64,000 nt of DNA from Cyanobacteriota bacterium (lineage in GTDB: Bacteria; Cyanobacteriota; Vampirovibrionia; Vampirovibrionales; Vampirovibrionaceae), in NCBI GenBank assembly GCA_019751815.1, contig JAIEMW010000004.1, forward strand, positions 663,933-727,932, read 5' to 3'. Of the stretch, positions 34,251-43,406 are shown piece after piece. The notes under the pieces were generated by a model. It saw only the letters and a program-made list of their open reading frames with translations. It had not been told where the DNA came from and did no database searches. A program made the position numbers and the translations under genes. Numbering within the stretch: position 1 is the stretch's first letter; every line of letters begins with the position of its first letter.

Positions 34251-34295
34251 AACCCCGGCTCGTTAACCTTAGCTCGACAAGGTGCCGGGGTTTGT
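34251..34295 (+). terminator. Probable intrinsic terminator after the aldehyde dehydrogenase gene
   Basis: AACCCCGGC at 34251-34259 pairs perfectly with GCCGGGGTT at 34284-34292 across a 24-base loop, followed by a short T-rich stretch. It lies 30 bases after the dehydrogenase stop and immediately before the start of the next gene. The long loop could itself fold, so an attenuator role for the next gene is an alternative. Confidence 0.5.
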
Positions 34296-34301
34296 CTTAC
34301 A

Positions 34302-35024
34302 ATGCTCGCTCGAGTTCAATTCAAATTGATTGTGTGGGACGGGGATCCGAATCAAGTGAATTCATTGCAGCCACAGGTTCAACATCGGCCTGCTTTTTCT
34401 GGTCGGTATCATATTTACGGACCGGCGCACGACGTGGCCGCCGTGGGTGAGCGTTTAAACAAAAAAGCCAAGGACGCCGGAATCCCTCTGGTGATTAATG
34501 CGCAACCGGAAGGGGGCAGTATCCGTGTCTACACAGAAGGGGATGCGCGTGACGGTGTTGTGGCCAATTATGACCAGCGTCATCTTGACGCCCGTCAGGC
34601 CTTGAAAGAAGCCAGGCTGGTGGAGGAAGAAAAAGCGCTCAACTCGACTCATTGGTCCTTGGTGTTTGAGATGACCCGAGTCCTGTTTGAAGAACGGATT
34701 TCGATGGTGGAATTTTTGCGGCGCCTGGAAGAAGAAATCGCCAAATACAACAAAGTGATGGATGCCCGGCGAAAGGAATTGGTTGAGGCTTCACGGGCCT
34801 TTATTACTGAAAAAATGGCTTCGTTTGATGCCGGAGAGCGCCCCCTGGAAATCAAAGATTACCGACCTGATGTTGCCAGCGTCTACCGGGGTTTTTATTC
34901 GCGAAGTTATTCTGTGGGAGATGTCCGTCGGCATTTGGATACCGACAGTTTTGATATCCGCAGCGGACGGATGCAACGTTTGCGCTATTGGACCTCAGGC
35001 CTTAGGCATAAGCCGCAACATTGA
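34302..35024 (+). CDS. Coiled-coil protein of unknown function
   Basis: A 240-residue soluble protein. The first 85 residues are mixed alpha/beta (RVQFKLIVWDGDPNQVNSLQ to GSIRVYTEGDA). Residues 100-185 form long helices rich in Arg/Glu (EFLRRLEEEIAKYNKVMDAR), and the tail is Arg- and Tyr-rich (YRGFYSRSYSVGDVRRH). I do not recognise the family. The ATG at 34302 is used because it falls after the terminator hairpin. The frame stays open to 34170 inside the dehydrogenase gene. No signal peptide or membrane segment. Upstream of asnS by about 80 bases. Confidence 0.65.
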   Translation: MLARVQFKLIVWDGDPNQVNSLQPQVQHRPAFSGRYHIYGPAHDVAAVGERLNKKAKDAGIPLVINAQPEGGSIRVYTEGDARDGVVANYDQRHLDARQALKEARLVEEEKALNSTHWSLVFEMTRVLFEERISMVEFLRRLEEEIAKYNKVMDARRKELVEASRAFITEKMASFDAGERPLEIKDYRPDVASVYRGFYSRSYSVGDVRRHLDTDSFDIRSGRMQRLRYWTSGLRHKPQH

Positions 35025-35050
35025 CGTCTGTGTTTGGACGTCTGTGTTTG
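35023..35050 (+). repeat. Perfect 14-bp tandem duplication at a stop codon
   Basis: GACGTCTGTGTTTG occurs twice without interruption (35023-35036 and 35037-35050). The first copy begins inside the TGA stop codon of the preceding gene. It looks like a recent replication-slippage duplication. Confidence 0.8.
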
Positions 35051-35104
35051 ATTTAAAATAACGGGGCATAGGTCCTAAGCTAGATAAAATAAGGCTCATT
35101 GTCC

Positions 35105-36418
35105 ATGACCACATCAACCACGTCGTTCCCCAAAGTCCGTATCGAAGAAGTGGCCAGTTTTGTTGGCCAAACCGTGACGCTTCAAGGCTGGCTGTATAAC
35201 AAACGCTCAAGCGGGAAACTCCATTTTCTACAACTGCGTGATGGTAGCGGGATTATCCAGTGTGTGGTTTTTCGAGGCGATGTTGCCGAAGCGGATTTTG
35301 AGACAGCAGGCCATATCAGCCAGGAGTCCTCTATTGCTGTTACAGGGACTGTGAAAGAAGATACACGCTCTGCTCTCGGGTTTGAGCTGTCTGTTCAGTC
35401 CATTACTCTGTTGGGAGAAGCCAAAGAATACCCCATCACCCCCAAAGAGCATGGGGTTGCTTTCTTGATGGATCACCGTCATCTCTGGCTCAGGTCTTCC
35501 CGGCAACATGCGATTATTCGGATCCGTGCCGAAATTATCCGCGCGATTCGTGATTATTTTGATCAAAATGGATTCACGCTGGTGGATGCTCCCATTTTTA
35601 CCCCCAATGCCTGTGAGGGCACATCAAACCTTTTTGAAACCGATTATTTTGAGGACAAGGCGTACTTAACGCAAAGTGGTCAGCTCTATATGGAGGCGGC
35701 TGCAGCTGCTTTTGGTAAAGCCTATTGCTTTGGCCCGACATTTCGAGCAGAAAAATCCAAGACACGTCGCCATTTAACCGAATTCTGGATGGTAGAACCG
35801 GAAGTGGCCTTTATGGATCTGGCTGGCGATATGGATCTCGCCGAAGATTTCGTCTGCTTTATCGTTCAGCGGGTTCTGGAACGCCGGCGTCCAGAGTTGG
35901 CTGTGTTAGAAAGAGATATTGCCAAGCTAGAAGCCATTCAAAAGCCCTTTCCGCGGATCACTTATGATGAGGCGATTGCGATTTTGAACCAAAACGAGAT
36001 GCCGGTCCCTTGGGGTGAAGATTTTGGCGGGGATGAAGAGACGGTGATCTCAAATCAGTTTGACCGACCAGTCCTGATTCACCGCTATCCCAGAGAGATT
36101 AAGGCCTTTTATATGAAGAGTGACCCAGAAAACCCAAAATTTGCCTTGAATGTGGATATGATTGCCCCTGAAGGCTACGGTGAAATTATTGGTGGCGGAC
36201 AACGGGAAGATGATTTGGACACCTTGCTTGCCGGAATCCAAGCCCACAACCTGCCGATGGAAGCCTTTGAATGGTACCTGGACGTTCGTCGTTATGGATC
36301 CTTTCCTCACGCCGGTTTTGGCCTGGGAGTAGAAAGAACCGTTGCCTGGCTGTGCGGTTTACACCATGTTCGAGAGACTATTCCCTTTCCAAGACTGATG
36401 GACCGGCTTAGCCCGTAA
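35105..36418 (+). CDS. asnS: Asparaginyl-tRNA synthetase
   Basis: The 437-residue class IIb synthetase charges tRNA-Asn. It has an N-terminal OB-fold anticodon-binding domain ([20 protein letters not shown] followed by FLQLRDGSG), a dimer-interface motif 1 region, motif 2 ([19 protein letters not shown] followed by MVEPEVAF), and motif 3 ([16 protein letters not shown]). The AsnS identity rather than AspS is supported by the compact length without an insertion domain and by [12 protein letters not shown]. The ATG at 35105 is preceded by AAGG about ten bases upstream; a TTG at 35099 is possible. Confidence 0.95.
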   Translation: MTTSTTSFPKVRIEEVASFVGQTVTLQGWLYNKRSSGKLHFLQLRDGSGIIQCVVFRGDVAEADFETAGHISQESSIAVTGTVKEDTRSALGFELSVQSITLLGEAKEYPITPKEHGVAFLMDHRHLWLRSSRQHAIIRIRAEIIRAIRDYFDQNGFTLVDAPIFTPNACEGTSNLFETDYFEDKAYLTQSGQLYMEAAAAAFGKAYCFGPTFRAEKSKTRRHLTEFWMVEPEVAFMDLAGDMDLAEDFVCFIVQRVLERRRPELAVLERDIAKLEAIQKPFPRITYDEAIAILNQNEMPVPWGEDFGGDEETVISNQFDRPVLIHRYPREIKAFYMKSDPENPKFALNVDMIAPEGYGEIIGGGQREDDLDTLLAGIQAHNLPMEAFEWYLDVRRYGSFPHAGFGLGVERTVAWLCGLHHVRETIPFPRLMDRLSP

Positions 36419-36476
36419 ATAAACCTTTTTTGATGCCCTTTCAAGGAAATTCCTCTATTTGGAGGAGTAGCCACTC

Positions 36477-36527
36477 ATGGCGAAGTCGTATGCTAGAAGG
36501 GATAAAAAGGATAGTTGGTGGTTGTGA
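36477..36527 (+). CDS. Possible 16-residue leader peptide upstream of the Tad operon
   Basis: An ATG at 36477 is preceded by GGAGGAG at 36461-36467 and opens a 16-codon frame (MAKSYARRDKKDSWWL) that stops at TGA 36525-36527. It is 46 bases before the cpaB start. The strong ribosome site is not explained by cpaB itself, which has its own AAGGAAGAG near 36556. It could be a leader peptide or a chance frame. Confidence 0.3.
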   Translation: MAKSYARRDKKDSWWL

Positions 36528-36573
36528 CTCCGTGAATCAATACGGACACATACATAAGGAAGAGTGACCGTCG

Positions 36574-37800
36574 ATGCCCAAGACACGTCGACCCAAAAAA
36601 GCGTTGGTTCAGTTTGCCGTTGCACTGGTGATTGCAGTGATCTGTGGCATTGGCGCCATTTCCGTTGTGCTGTTTTTTGTGACCACCATTTCATCCAGTG
36701 CCAATGTGGAAAAGCAGCGTTTGGCCCAAGAAGCCAAAAAGGCGCAAGAAGAGACTGAAAAGCTGAAACGCCAGCTTTTGACAGAAGTGAAACCCGTTGA
36801 GGTTGAACATCAGGTGCTGGCAGCCGCTGAAATTCCAGAAGGCGCGACCATTACCGTGGATATGCTGAAAGATGAAGAGGTGACCAGCCAAGCGACCAAC
36901 CCTTTCGCTATTACAGATATGAATTTTTTGATCGGCAAAATTGCTGCCAAGTCGATTCATAAAGGGCAAATGCTGTTGCCAGAAATGCTGCTTAACACAG
37001 AAGGGATGCTTGATATTGAACCCGGTATGCGCGCCATTACCATTACCGTTGATTCGATTGGTGCCATTAATGGGGATATTCGCCCTGGTGTTCGAGTGGA
37101 CGTGCTGATGACGCTACGGCAAAATCTGGTCAAAACCCTTCTGCAGAATGTTAGAGTGATTGCAGTGGCTGGAGGTCGTGGTCCAGCTCCCCCTCTTCTT
37201 CCTCCTGTTCGTCAACGCCCAAATACACCGGGGATGTTTATGCCGCTTTCTGACTCCTTCGAGGACAAGGCAACAGACAAAGCAACAACAGACCCCTCTA
37301 CCAAGACAACCAGTGGCGCTTCAACTGATAAAGATCTAAAAGGCAAAGATAAAGAGGCCTCCAAGACAGCTGCTGTTTCGCAAATTTTGCCCTCGGCAAC
37401 ACCCAGTGGTGTGTCAATGGCTCAAGTGCCTGCGGCACCAGTGACTTCAATCACCCTTTCTGTGACACCCGCCCAAGCGGAAATATTGGCGCTGGCCAAT
37501 GTGGCCGGAAAATTCCACCTTACACTGCGCGGGTTTGGCGATAAAAACAGGGCCAAAGTGGGCGGTTCAGACACGGCAGAACTGGTTACAGGACTGACAC
37601 GGTCTCAACTCCAAAAAGCAATGCCTTCTCAACCAAAACCGCCAAACAATGCTCCTGGGCTTCAAGCGTTGCCAGGTGCCGATATCGCCAGCACTCAGTT
37701 ACCATCTCCTGCGCAAATAGAAAAGCCCAAAAATACCTTTAAAATGGAAATTTTTAAAGGGGATGCAGCTGAAACACGGGATTTTGAATGGCAGCCCTAA
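36574..37800 (+). CDS. cpaB: Flp/Tad pilus assembly protein CpaB (RcpC)
   Basis: The 408-residue product has an N-terminal transmembrane helix (about residues 10-38), a coiled-coil stretch, then an SAF domain (VLAAAEIPEGATITVDMLKD) and the RcpC/CpaB domain (MRAITITVDSIGAINGDIRP followed by GVRVDVLMT). It is interrupted by a Ser/Thr/Lys/Pro-rich insert of about 90 residues (about 205-290), followed by the remaining domain (ITLSVTPAQAEILALANVAG). CpaB is a periplasmic partner of the secretin. The insert is unusual in length. It is the first protein gene of the tad operon; an AAGGAAG ribosome site lies upstream. Confidence 0.88.
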   Translation: MPKTRRPKKALVQFAVALVIAVICGIGAISVVLFFVTTISSSANVEKQRLAQEAKKAQEETEKLKRQLLTEVKPVEVEHQVLAAAEIPEGATITVDMLKDEEVTSQATNPFAITDMNFLIGKIAAKSIHKGQMLLPEMLLNTEGMLDIEPGMRAITITVDSIGAINGDIRPGVRVDVLMTLRQNLVKTLLQNVRVIAVAGGRGPAPPLLPPVRQRPNTPGMFMPLSDSFEDKATDKATTDPSTKTTSGASTDKDLKGKDKEASKTAAVSQILPSATPSGVSMAQVPAAPVTSITLSVTPAQAEILALANVAGKFHLTLRGFGDKNRAKVGGSDTAELVTGLTRSQLQKAMPSQPKPPNNAPGLQALPGADIASTQLPSPAQIEKPKNTFKMEIFKGDAAETRDFEWQP

Positions 37801-37837
37801 AACACTTACTAACAAGAACAGACGGGAACATCGTTTC

Positions 37838-39376
37838 ATGAAAAGCAGATTCCAGACATATCTTAAGCAAAGCCTTCCCTGGGTTATGACTTTGTTCATG
37901 CTTGTTGGCCAAGTGTCTCCAGTGTTTTCGGATGATTTTATTCCTTTAAGACAAGCTTCTCGGCAAATTGCCAATCTAGGTAGCGGCAGTCCCTTAACCA
38001 TAAGCCCTTCCATGTATTTCCCTAAATCCGGCACACGGGGAACACCATCGGCTTACTCTGCTGCTGGAGAAGGGGCAACGTCTGCCAAAGCCTCAGTGGC
38101 TGCATTACGGGTTCTAGTTAAACGCTCTCAAATCATTAAGTTTGCTCAACCCATCACACGTCTGGCTATTGCAGATCCTTCTTTGGCAGATATCATCCCC
38201 TTGGCACCCGATCAATTTATGATTAACGGAAAAAGCCGTGGTGTGACCAGTCTGATTGTTTGGGATAGCAGCGGGCAAGAAGGTTTTTTTGATCTTTTTG
38301 TTGAGAACGATACGACCCAAGTCCTCAATGCGGTGAAAAATCTGGCACCCAATGAGAATATTCAGGTGCAAGTGACAGATGACTCGCTGATTGTGACTGG
38401 GCAAGCCACTAATACTGTTATTTTGGATGAGGTCCGTCGCTTGGTCGCCGGTTATGGTTACCGAGACAACAATTTTATTGATTTAACGGAAACGCCAGAT
38501 GCCCAAGTGATGTTGGAAGTCAAAGTGGCCGAAGTGTCTCGAAATTTGGATAGAACGATTAAGACTGGAGTCGCATTGCCCAGTAATAAGCGTTTAGGGC
38601 TAAGTCGTCTACTGACATTGCCACAGTCAGGAGGCTCTGGTGGCGGAACACCACCAATTACACCCGGTACTTTGGGAACAAGAGCTTTTGGGATTAATGG
38701 TGTCATCGTGCCTCAAGTGACAACCAGTAATATCGGTGGCTTGGTGGGCAGTGGGATCATCAGCCTTGGGGCCAATCATTTTATTTCCAACATCCAGTAT
38801 GCCTTCGACTTGCTGCAGACCAACGGGCTTGCCAATGTTTTAGCTCAGCCTACCTTAATGTGTACTCATGGCCGCACAGCCAGTTTCTTGGCTGGGGGCG
38901 AATTCCCCTTTGTCCAAGGAACCGATCAAAATGGAAGTCCGTTGATTTCCTTTCGCGAATTTGGGGTGCGACTCAAATTTACACCCTTTGTCGCGGTCAG
39001 AACCAATCGTATTCAGTTACGGGTTCAGCCAGAAGTCAGCGCGATTGATACCGGAACAGCCGTTCAAGGTGCTGGCGGCGGGTTAGTCCCAGGGCTTACA
39101 AAACGCTCTTTTTCAACCACTGTAAATCTCGAAGACGGGGAAAGCCTTGTGATTGCTGGGTTGTTCTCCCGCGGGGATACCGAAACCTTTGCCAAAATTC
39201 CCTGGATTGGGGATCTTCCCATCTTGGGTCAATTTTTTAAAAATAATGCCGTTAATAAGACAGGTCGTGAACTGGTTGTCGTTGTCACTCCCCATATTGT
39301 TCGACAAAAGGACTACGGCCGGATTATTCAGCCTGCCAATACCCCTGGAACCCTTTCTACTCCTGGATCCAGTTAA
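37838..39376 (+). CDS. cpaC: Tad pilus secretin (CpaC/RcpA)
   Basis: The 512-residue outer-membrane secretin has a signal peptide (MKSRFQTYLKQSLPWVMTLF, cleavage near VFSDD) and an N-terminal pilus-assembly domain (VKRSQIIKFAQPITRLAIAD). Next come a BON-like domain (NENIQVQVTDDSLIVTGQA) and the secretin domain, with VLAQPTLMCTHGRTASFLAG, FREFGVRLKFTPFV, and the C-terminal IPWIGDLPILGQFF and GRELVVVVTPHIV. The ATG at 37838 is chosen at the signal peptide start with GGGA ten bases upstream; the frame is open to 37763, overlapping cpaB. Presence of a secretin argues for a diderm cell. Confidence 0.92.
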   Translation: MKSRFQTYLKQSLPWVMTLFMLVGQVSPVFSDDFIPLRQASRQIANLGSGSPLTISPSMYFPKSGTRGTPSAYSAAGEGATSAKASVAALRVLVKRSQIIKFAQPITRLAIADPSLADIIPLAPDQFMINGKSRGVTSLIVWDSSGQEGFFDLFVENDTTQVLNAVKNLAPNENIQVQVTDDSLIVTGQATNTVILDEVRRLVAGYGYRDNNFIDLTETPDAQVMLEVKVAEVSRNLDRTIKTGVALPSNKRLGLSRLLTLPQSGGSGGGTPPITPGTLGTRAFGINGVIVPQVTTSNIGGLVGSGIISLGANHFISNIQYAFDLLQTNGLANVLAQPTLMCTHGRTASFLAGGEFPFVQGTDQNGSPLISFREFGVRLKFTPFVAVRTNRIQLRVQPEVSAIDTGTAVQGAGGGLVPGLTKRSFSTTVNLEDGESLVIAGLFSRGDTETFAKIPWIGDLPILGQFFKNNAVNKTGRELVVVVTPHIVRQKDYGRIIQPANTPGTLSTPGSS

Positions 39377-39416
39377 AAATGAGCCCTAAAGAGCATTATA
39401 GAAGAGTATTTTCTTG

Positions 39417-40778
39417 ATGTCTAAAACGGTCAAAGTCGTCGTGATCGATCATGATCCCCTCGTGCGAGATCAGATCGTCTCTGCGTTGTCATCTCAACCC
39501 TATATGGAAGTCCTGGCAGAGACTGAAAGCTTTGTATACGGTTATGAGCTGATTCGCCAAAATCGGCCCAATGTCGTATTTGTTGATATTCGAGAAGACC
39601 CTCACCGGACTTATGACCTGATCAAGCGGATTACCACCTATTTTAAGGACACGATGATTGTGGTTTCGGGCCACGAGATTTCCTTAGAAAGTATTATGGC
39701 GGCGATGCAATCTGGAGCCAGAGAATTTTTAAAGCGCCCGATTCAGGCAAGTGACCTAAATGCGCTCCTTGAAAAACATCATCAAGCCTTTGTGGCGGAT
39801 GCCAGTGGGGATAACACTGGACGTATTTTAACCGTGTTCAGTAACAAGGGCGGTCTCGGTAAAACGACCATTGCGGTTAATTTGGCCTTGTCCTTGTCAG
39901 AAATTACCAAAAAACCAGTTGCCTTGGTAGATCTTAACTTACAACTGGGTGATATCACCACCTTTCTGGATATCATGCCTCGACAAACCATTGTGGATAT
40001 TGCCAAAAATATTGGTCGAGTAGATGCGACGTATTTGGAAACCTCTCTGGCTGAATTTCGTCATGCCAATTCTCACGTCTATGTCCTTGCCGATCCGCTC
40101 AACGTGGAAGAGGCCGAAGAAGTGACTGCAGAGCAAATTAATACAGTGCTCACTGTGTTGAAGGCCACGTTTGAATACGTGATTATTGATACCACAACCT
40201 CTTTTGATTCCAAGACGCTGACAGCGCTTGATTTAGCAGATCAAATTCTGCTGGTTTCGATGGTCAATTTGCCCAATATACGCAGTTCGCAACGGGTGCT
40301 CAATCTCTTTGATCGACTCGGCTATGACCGACAAAAAGTGAAGTTGCTGATTAACCGTTATTTGCCCGATGATGAAATTACCACACAAGATGTGGAAGAA
40401 ACGTTGGGACATGAGGTATCGTGGAAAATTCCGAACAATTATCAAGCCATTATGACAGCGATTAACCGAGGAATTCCGATCAGCACCTTGCAGGACGGAA
40501 AATTGATTTATCAAAATTTTATCGATCTCGCCTGTCAAATCAGTGGAATTGTTTTGCATCAAGGGAAGAAAGAAACCAAGGTTCCTGTTCCGGTAAAAGC
40601 AAAAATCAAAGAAAAAGAAATGGATACTCCTTCGGACAATTCAACACAGGTTGACAGTGCTTCCAGCCCTGCTCAAGAACCCAGTAAACGTAAAAAAGGG
40701 TTTTCACCCAAGCAAACACCGGTGGAAAAGCCCGCCCGAAAAAGCTTGTTCGGGAACTTGTTTGGAAAAAAAAAGTAG
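39417..40778 (+). CDS. tadZ: Tad pilus localisation ATPase TadZ/CpaE
   Basis: The 453-residue product has an N-terminal receiver-like domain (VVVIDHDPLVRDQIV, VVFVDIRED, REFLKRPIQ) and a MinD/ParA-type ATPase domain with the deviant Walker A SNKGGLGKTTIAVNLA, VALVDLNLQLGD and VIIDTTTSFD. The charged C-terminal tail is rich in Lys, Pro and Ser (about 80 residues). TadZ/CpaE positions the Tad machine at the pole or a cell site. The ATG at 39417 is used; a TTG immediately before is the frame limit. The long basic tail after residue 385 is longer than I would expect. Confidence 0.9.
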   Translation: MSKTVKVVVIDHDPLVRDQIVSALSSQPYMEVLAETESFVYGYELIRQNRPNVVFVDIREDPHRTYDLIKRITTYFKDTMIVVSGHEISLESIMAAMQSGAREFLKRPIQASDLNALLEKHHQAFVADASGDNTGRILTVFSNKGGLGKTTIAVNLALSLSEITKKPVALVDLNLQLGDITTFLDIMPRQTIVDIAKNIGRVDATYLETSLAEFRHANSHVYVLADPLNVEEAEEVTAEQINTVLTVLKATFEYVIIDTTTSFDSKTLTALDLADQILLVSMVNLPNIRSSQRVLNLFDRLGYDRQKVKLLINRYLPDDEITTQDVEETLGHEVSWKIPNNYQAIMTAINRGIPISTLQDGKLIYQNFIDLACQISGIVLHQGKKETKVPVPVKAKIKEKEMDTPSDNSTQVDSASSPAQEPSKRKKGFSPKQTPVEKPARKSLFGNLFGKKK

Positions 40779-40802
40779 AACTTTAAATTAAATCGGAGTG
40801 AA

Positions 40803-42359
40803 GTGCCTGTGTCATTGCGTGAAAGACTCAAAAAAACACATCTTTCCCCTGATTCACCGAATCAGCCAAGTGCTACCAATGCCGCCAATGAAAATTATTC
40901 ACAGAGCAATCAATCTGAAAATAATAGTGGCTCTCAGACATATGAGCAAAAAACCTCTCATGCTAAAGGTGAGCGTTTTGAAGAGCTAAAGACCATTATC
41001 CATGGTCGGTTGGTTGATAATGTCAATTTTAACCCAGCAGAACAACCCAATATCGAAGAAATTTCGTTCATTGCCAACCAATTTCTGGAGCAGTTTTTGA
41101 TCAGCGAACGAATCCCCATGAGTCGCTCAGAACGGGATACGCTGGTACGAGAGTTGGTTGAAGAAATTCTGGGCTACGGTCCGATAGAACCATTATTAAA
41201 AGATCCCAGCGTTTCAGAAATTATGATTAACGGCCCCAAAAGTATTTACGTTGAACGAAATGGGAAAATTTTTCGCACCACGGTGCTCTTTAAAGACAAT
41301 GCCCACCTGATGCACATTATTGAAAGGATTGTCTCCGCTGTAGGCAGACGGGTGGATGAAAAAACACCGATGGTGGATGCACGGCTAAAAGATGGCTCTC
41401 GTTTTAATGCGATTATTCCACCACTGGCGATTGATGGGCCTTCAGTCACTATCCGGAAATTTAAGCAAGATGCCGGAACCATGGAAAAACTCTTGGCCTG
41501 GGGCTCAATGACTCCTGAAATGGCAAGAACGCTCGAAGCTGCTGTAAAGTCGCATATGAATATTATTATCTCCGGTGGTACAGGTTCGGGTAAAACCACG
41601 TTGCTCAATAGTTTATCTACCATTATTAGCAATGATGAGCGGATTGTGACCATTGAAGATTCGGCAGAATTACAGCTGAGACAAGAACACGTTGTTCGCC
41701 TGGAATCCCGTCCTTCCAATATTGAAGGTGAAGGGGCTATTTCGATTCGTCAACTGCTCATTAACGCCTTGCGGATGAGGCCAGATAGAATTGTGGTCGG
41801 AGAATGTCGTTCTGGGGAGACCCTGGATATGCTTCAGGCCATGAATACGGGCCATGATGGATCTCTAACAACACTGCACGCAAACACTCCCAGAGATGCT
41901 CTTTCCCGGATTGAGACGATGTGTATGATGAATGACAATCCCCTGCCAGAACGCGCTATTCGACAGCAAATTTCTTCTGCGGTTCACATGATTGTTCAGG
42001 TGAGCCGTTTACAAGACGGTACCCGCAGAACAACTAGTATCACCGAATTAACCGGGATGGAAGGTGAAGTGATTACGATGCAGGAAATTTTTAAGTTTGC
42101 CCAAAGTGGTGTGGATGAGAACGGTAAAGTGATTGGCCGTCATGTTGCCACTGGGGTTAGACCCCGCTTTGCCGAAAAAGCCCGCTCTAAGGGAATTAAT
42201 CTGCCCAATGAAATCTTTCTGGCTCCTGAAGATATCCCTGCGACATCAGAGACACCCTCTTCTGCGAGTTCAGCCTTTAACGCACCAGGCGTGGCCGCAT
42301 CAGCAGAAGATGCCCAAAGCATTCGCGATATTATTCGTAAACGAAATACGGCGCCCTAA
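40803..42359 (+). CDS. tadA: Tad pilus ATPase TadA/CpaF
   Basis: The 518-residue secretion ATPase of the VirB11/PulE superfamily powers assembly and retraction of Flp pili. A variable Asn/Ser-rich lead is followed by the N-terminal domain (EILGYGPIEPLLKDPSVSEI followed by MINGP), Walker A ISGGTGSGKTTLLNSLS, the Asp box IVTIEDSAELQL, Walker B RMRPDRIVVGECRSGE, and the His box TGHDGSLTTLHANTP. The start is either GTG 40803 or GTG 40809 (MSLRERLKK); GGAG at 40795 is better spaced for the latter. An Ala/Ser-rich tail ends the protein. The gene ends three bases before tadB. Confidence 0.93.
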   Translation: MPVSLRERLKKTHLSPDSPNQPSATNAANENYSQSNQSENNSGSQTYEQKTSHAKGERFEELKTIIHGRLVDNVNFNPAEQPNIEEISFIANQFLEQFLISERIPMSRSERDTLVRELVEEILGYGPIEPLLKDPSVSEIMINGPKSIYVERNGKIFRTTVLFKDNAHLMHIIERIVSAVGRRVDEKTPMVDARLKDGSRFNAIIPPLAIDGPSVTIRKFKQDAGTMEKLLAWGSMTPEMARTLEAAVKSHMNIIISGGTGSGKTTLLNSLSTIISNDERIVTIEDSAELQLRQEHVVRLESRPSNIEGEGAISIRQLLINALRMRPDRIVVGECRSGETLDMLQAMNTGHDGSLTTLHANTPRDALSRIETMCMMNDNPLPERAIRQQISSAVHMIVQVSRLQDGTRRTTSITELTGMEGEVITMQEIFKFAQSGVDENGKVIGRHVATGVRPRFAEKARSKGINLPNEIFLAPEDIPATSETPSSASSAFNAPGVAASAEDAQSIRDIIRKRNTAP

Positions 42360-42362
42360 ACG

Positions 42363-43367
42363 ATGAATCCCTTGCTGATATTCTTGCTCATTATTGTCAC
42401 AATGGGATTGATGACCATTGGCTTTGGTGCTGGATTATTTTTTCTTCAACAATATCTCAATCCCGAACCCTCTGTCATTCAGACACGACTCGAACAGTTA
42501 AAAAAAATCAACAGTGATGAACTGGCTCAGCAGGATTCAGAACAATCGGGCAAAAATATCACCAATTTGCTGAAATCTTCGGACTACTCGTTTCGTCAAC
42601 TGGGAAAATTTTTAGAACAGTATTCATTTACGGGCTATATCCGCACAATGCTAAAACAAGCCGGTATGGTGATTCCTGTTGATCGGTTTATCTTGTTTTT
42701 TATGATTGCCCCTGCGCTCTTTGGGATGTTCGTTGCATTTCTATTTCAACAACCCGCGTTGTTGTTACTGAGTGTGATCGGCGCCGGCATACCCTATATG
42801 CTTCTGGTGCTTAAAAGAGGGAGTCGTCTAAAAGCCATCACAGGTCAGTTGCCGGATACACTAGGGTTGATTAATAGCTCCTTACGGGCAGGACATTCTT
42901 TTCAATCTGCCATTAGTATGGCCGCTCGAGAACTTCAGCCACCTATTTCAACAGAGTTGGGACAAGTCGTCAATGATGTGAATTTGGGTATTCCTCTAAA
43001 GGACTCACTGGAAAAATTTGGAAACAGTACCAATTTACCGGACGTGCAGATGTTTGTCACCGCGGTTTTGATTCAAAAAGAGGCGGGTGGAAATTTATCT
43101 GAAATTTTGGGTAAATTGGCTGATACTATTCGGGATCGCTTTAAACTCAAAGGACAAATTGCCTCTTTAACAGGTCAAGCAAGATTAACGGGTATGGTAC
43201 TGGGTGCGGCGCCTATGTTTTTATTTATGGTGCTGTATTTATTTTTTCCAGATTACGTGAAGCCCTTAATATCGACATTTCTTGGAAAAATTCTCTTGGT
43301 TGTTGCCTTTGTGATGCAGGTGATCGGCTTCTTGGTGATGAGAGCCATTATTAATATCAGAATTTAA
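42363..43367 (+). CDS. tadB: Tad pilus inner-membrane platform protein TadB
   Basis: The 334-residue T2SF-domain membrane protein has transmembrane helices at about residues 5-30, 110-155, 275-300 and 305-330. The cytoplasmic T2SF domain contains LPDTLGLINSSLRAGHSFQS and VTAVLIQKEAGGNLSEIL. TadB and TadC form the inner-membrane platform that couples ATPase motion to pilus assembly. It starts three bases after tadA and is followed by tadC after 39 bases. Confidence 0.9.
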   Translation: MNPLLIFLLIIVTMGLMTIGFGAGLFFLQQYLNPEPSVIQTRLEQLKKINSDELAQQDSEQSGKNITNLLKSSDYSFRQLGKFLEQYSFTGYIRTMLKQAGMVIPVDRFILFFMIAPALFGMFVAFLFQQPALLLLSVIGAGIPYMLLVLKRGSRLKAITGQLPDTLGLINSSLRAGHSFQSAISMAARELQPPISTELGQVVNDVNLGIPLKDSLEKFGNSTNLPDVQMFVTAVLIQKEAGGNLSEILGKLADTIRDRFKLKGQIASLTGQARLTGMVLGAAPMFLFMVLYLFFPDYVKPLISTFLGKILLVVAFVMQVIGFLVMRAIINIRI

Positions 43368-43406
43368 ATCCTTTTGTGTATGAAACTTCAATAGGCGAAA
43401 TGAAAT

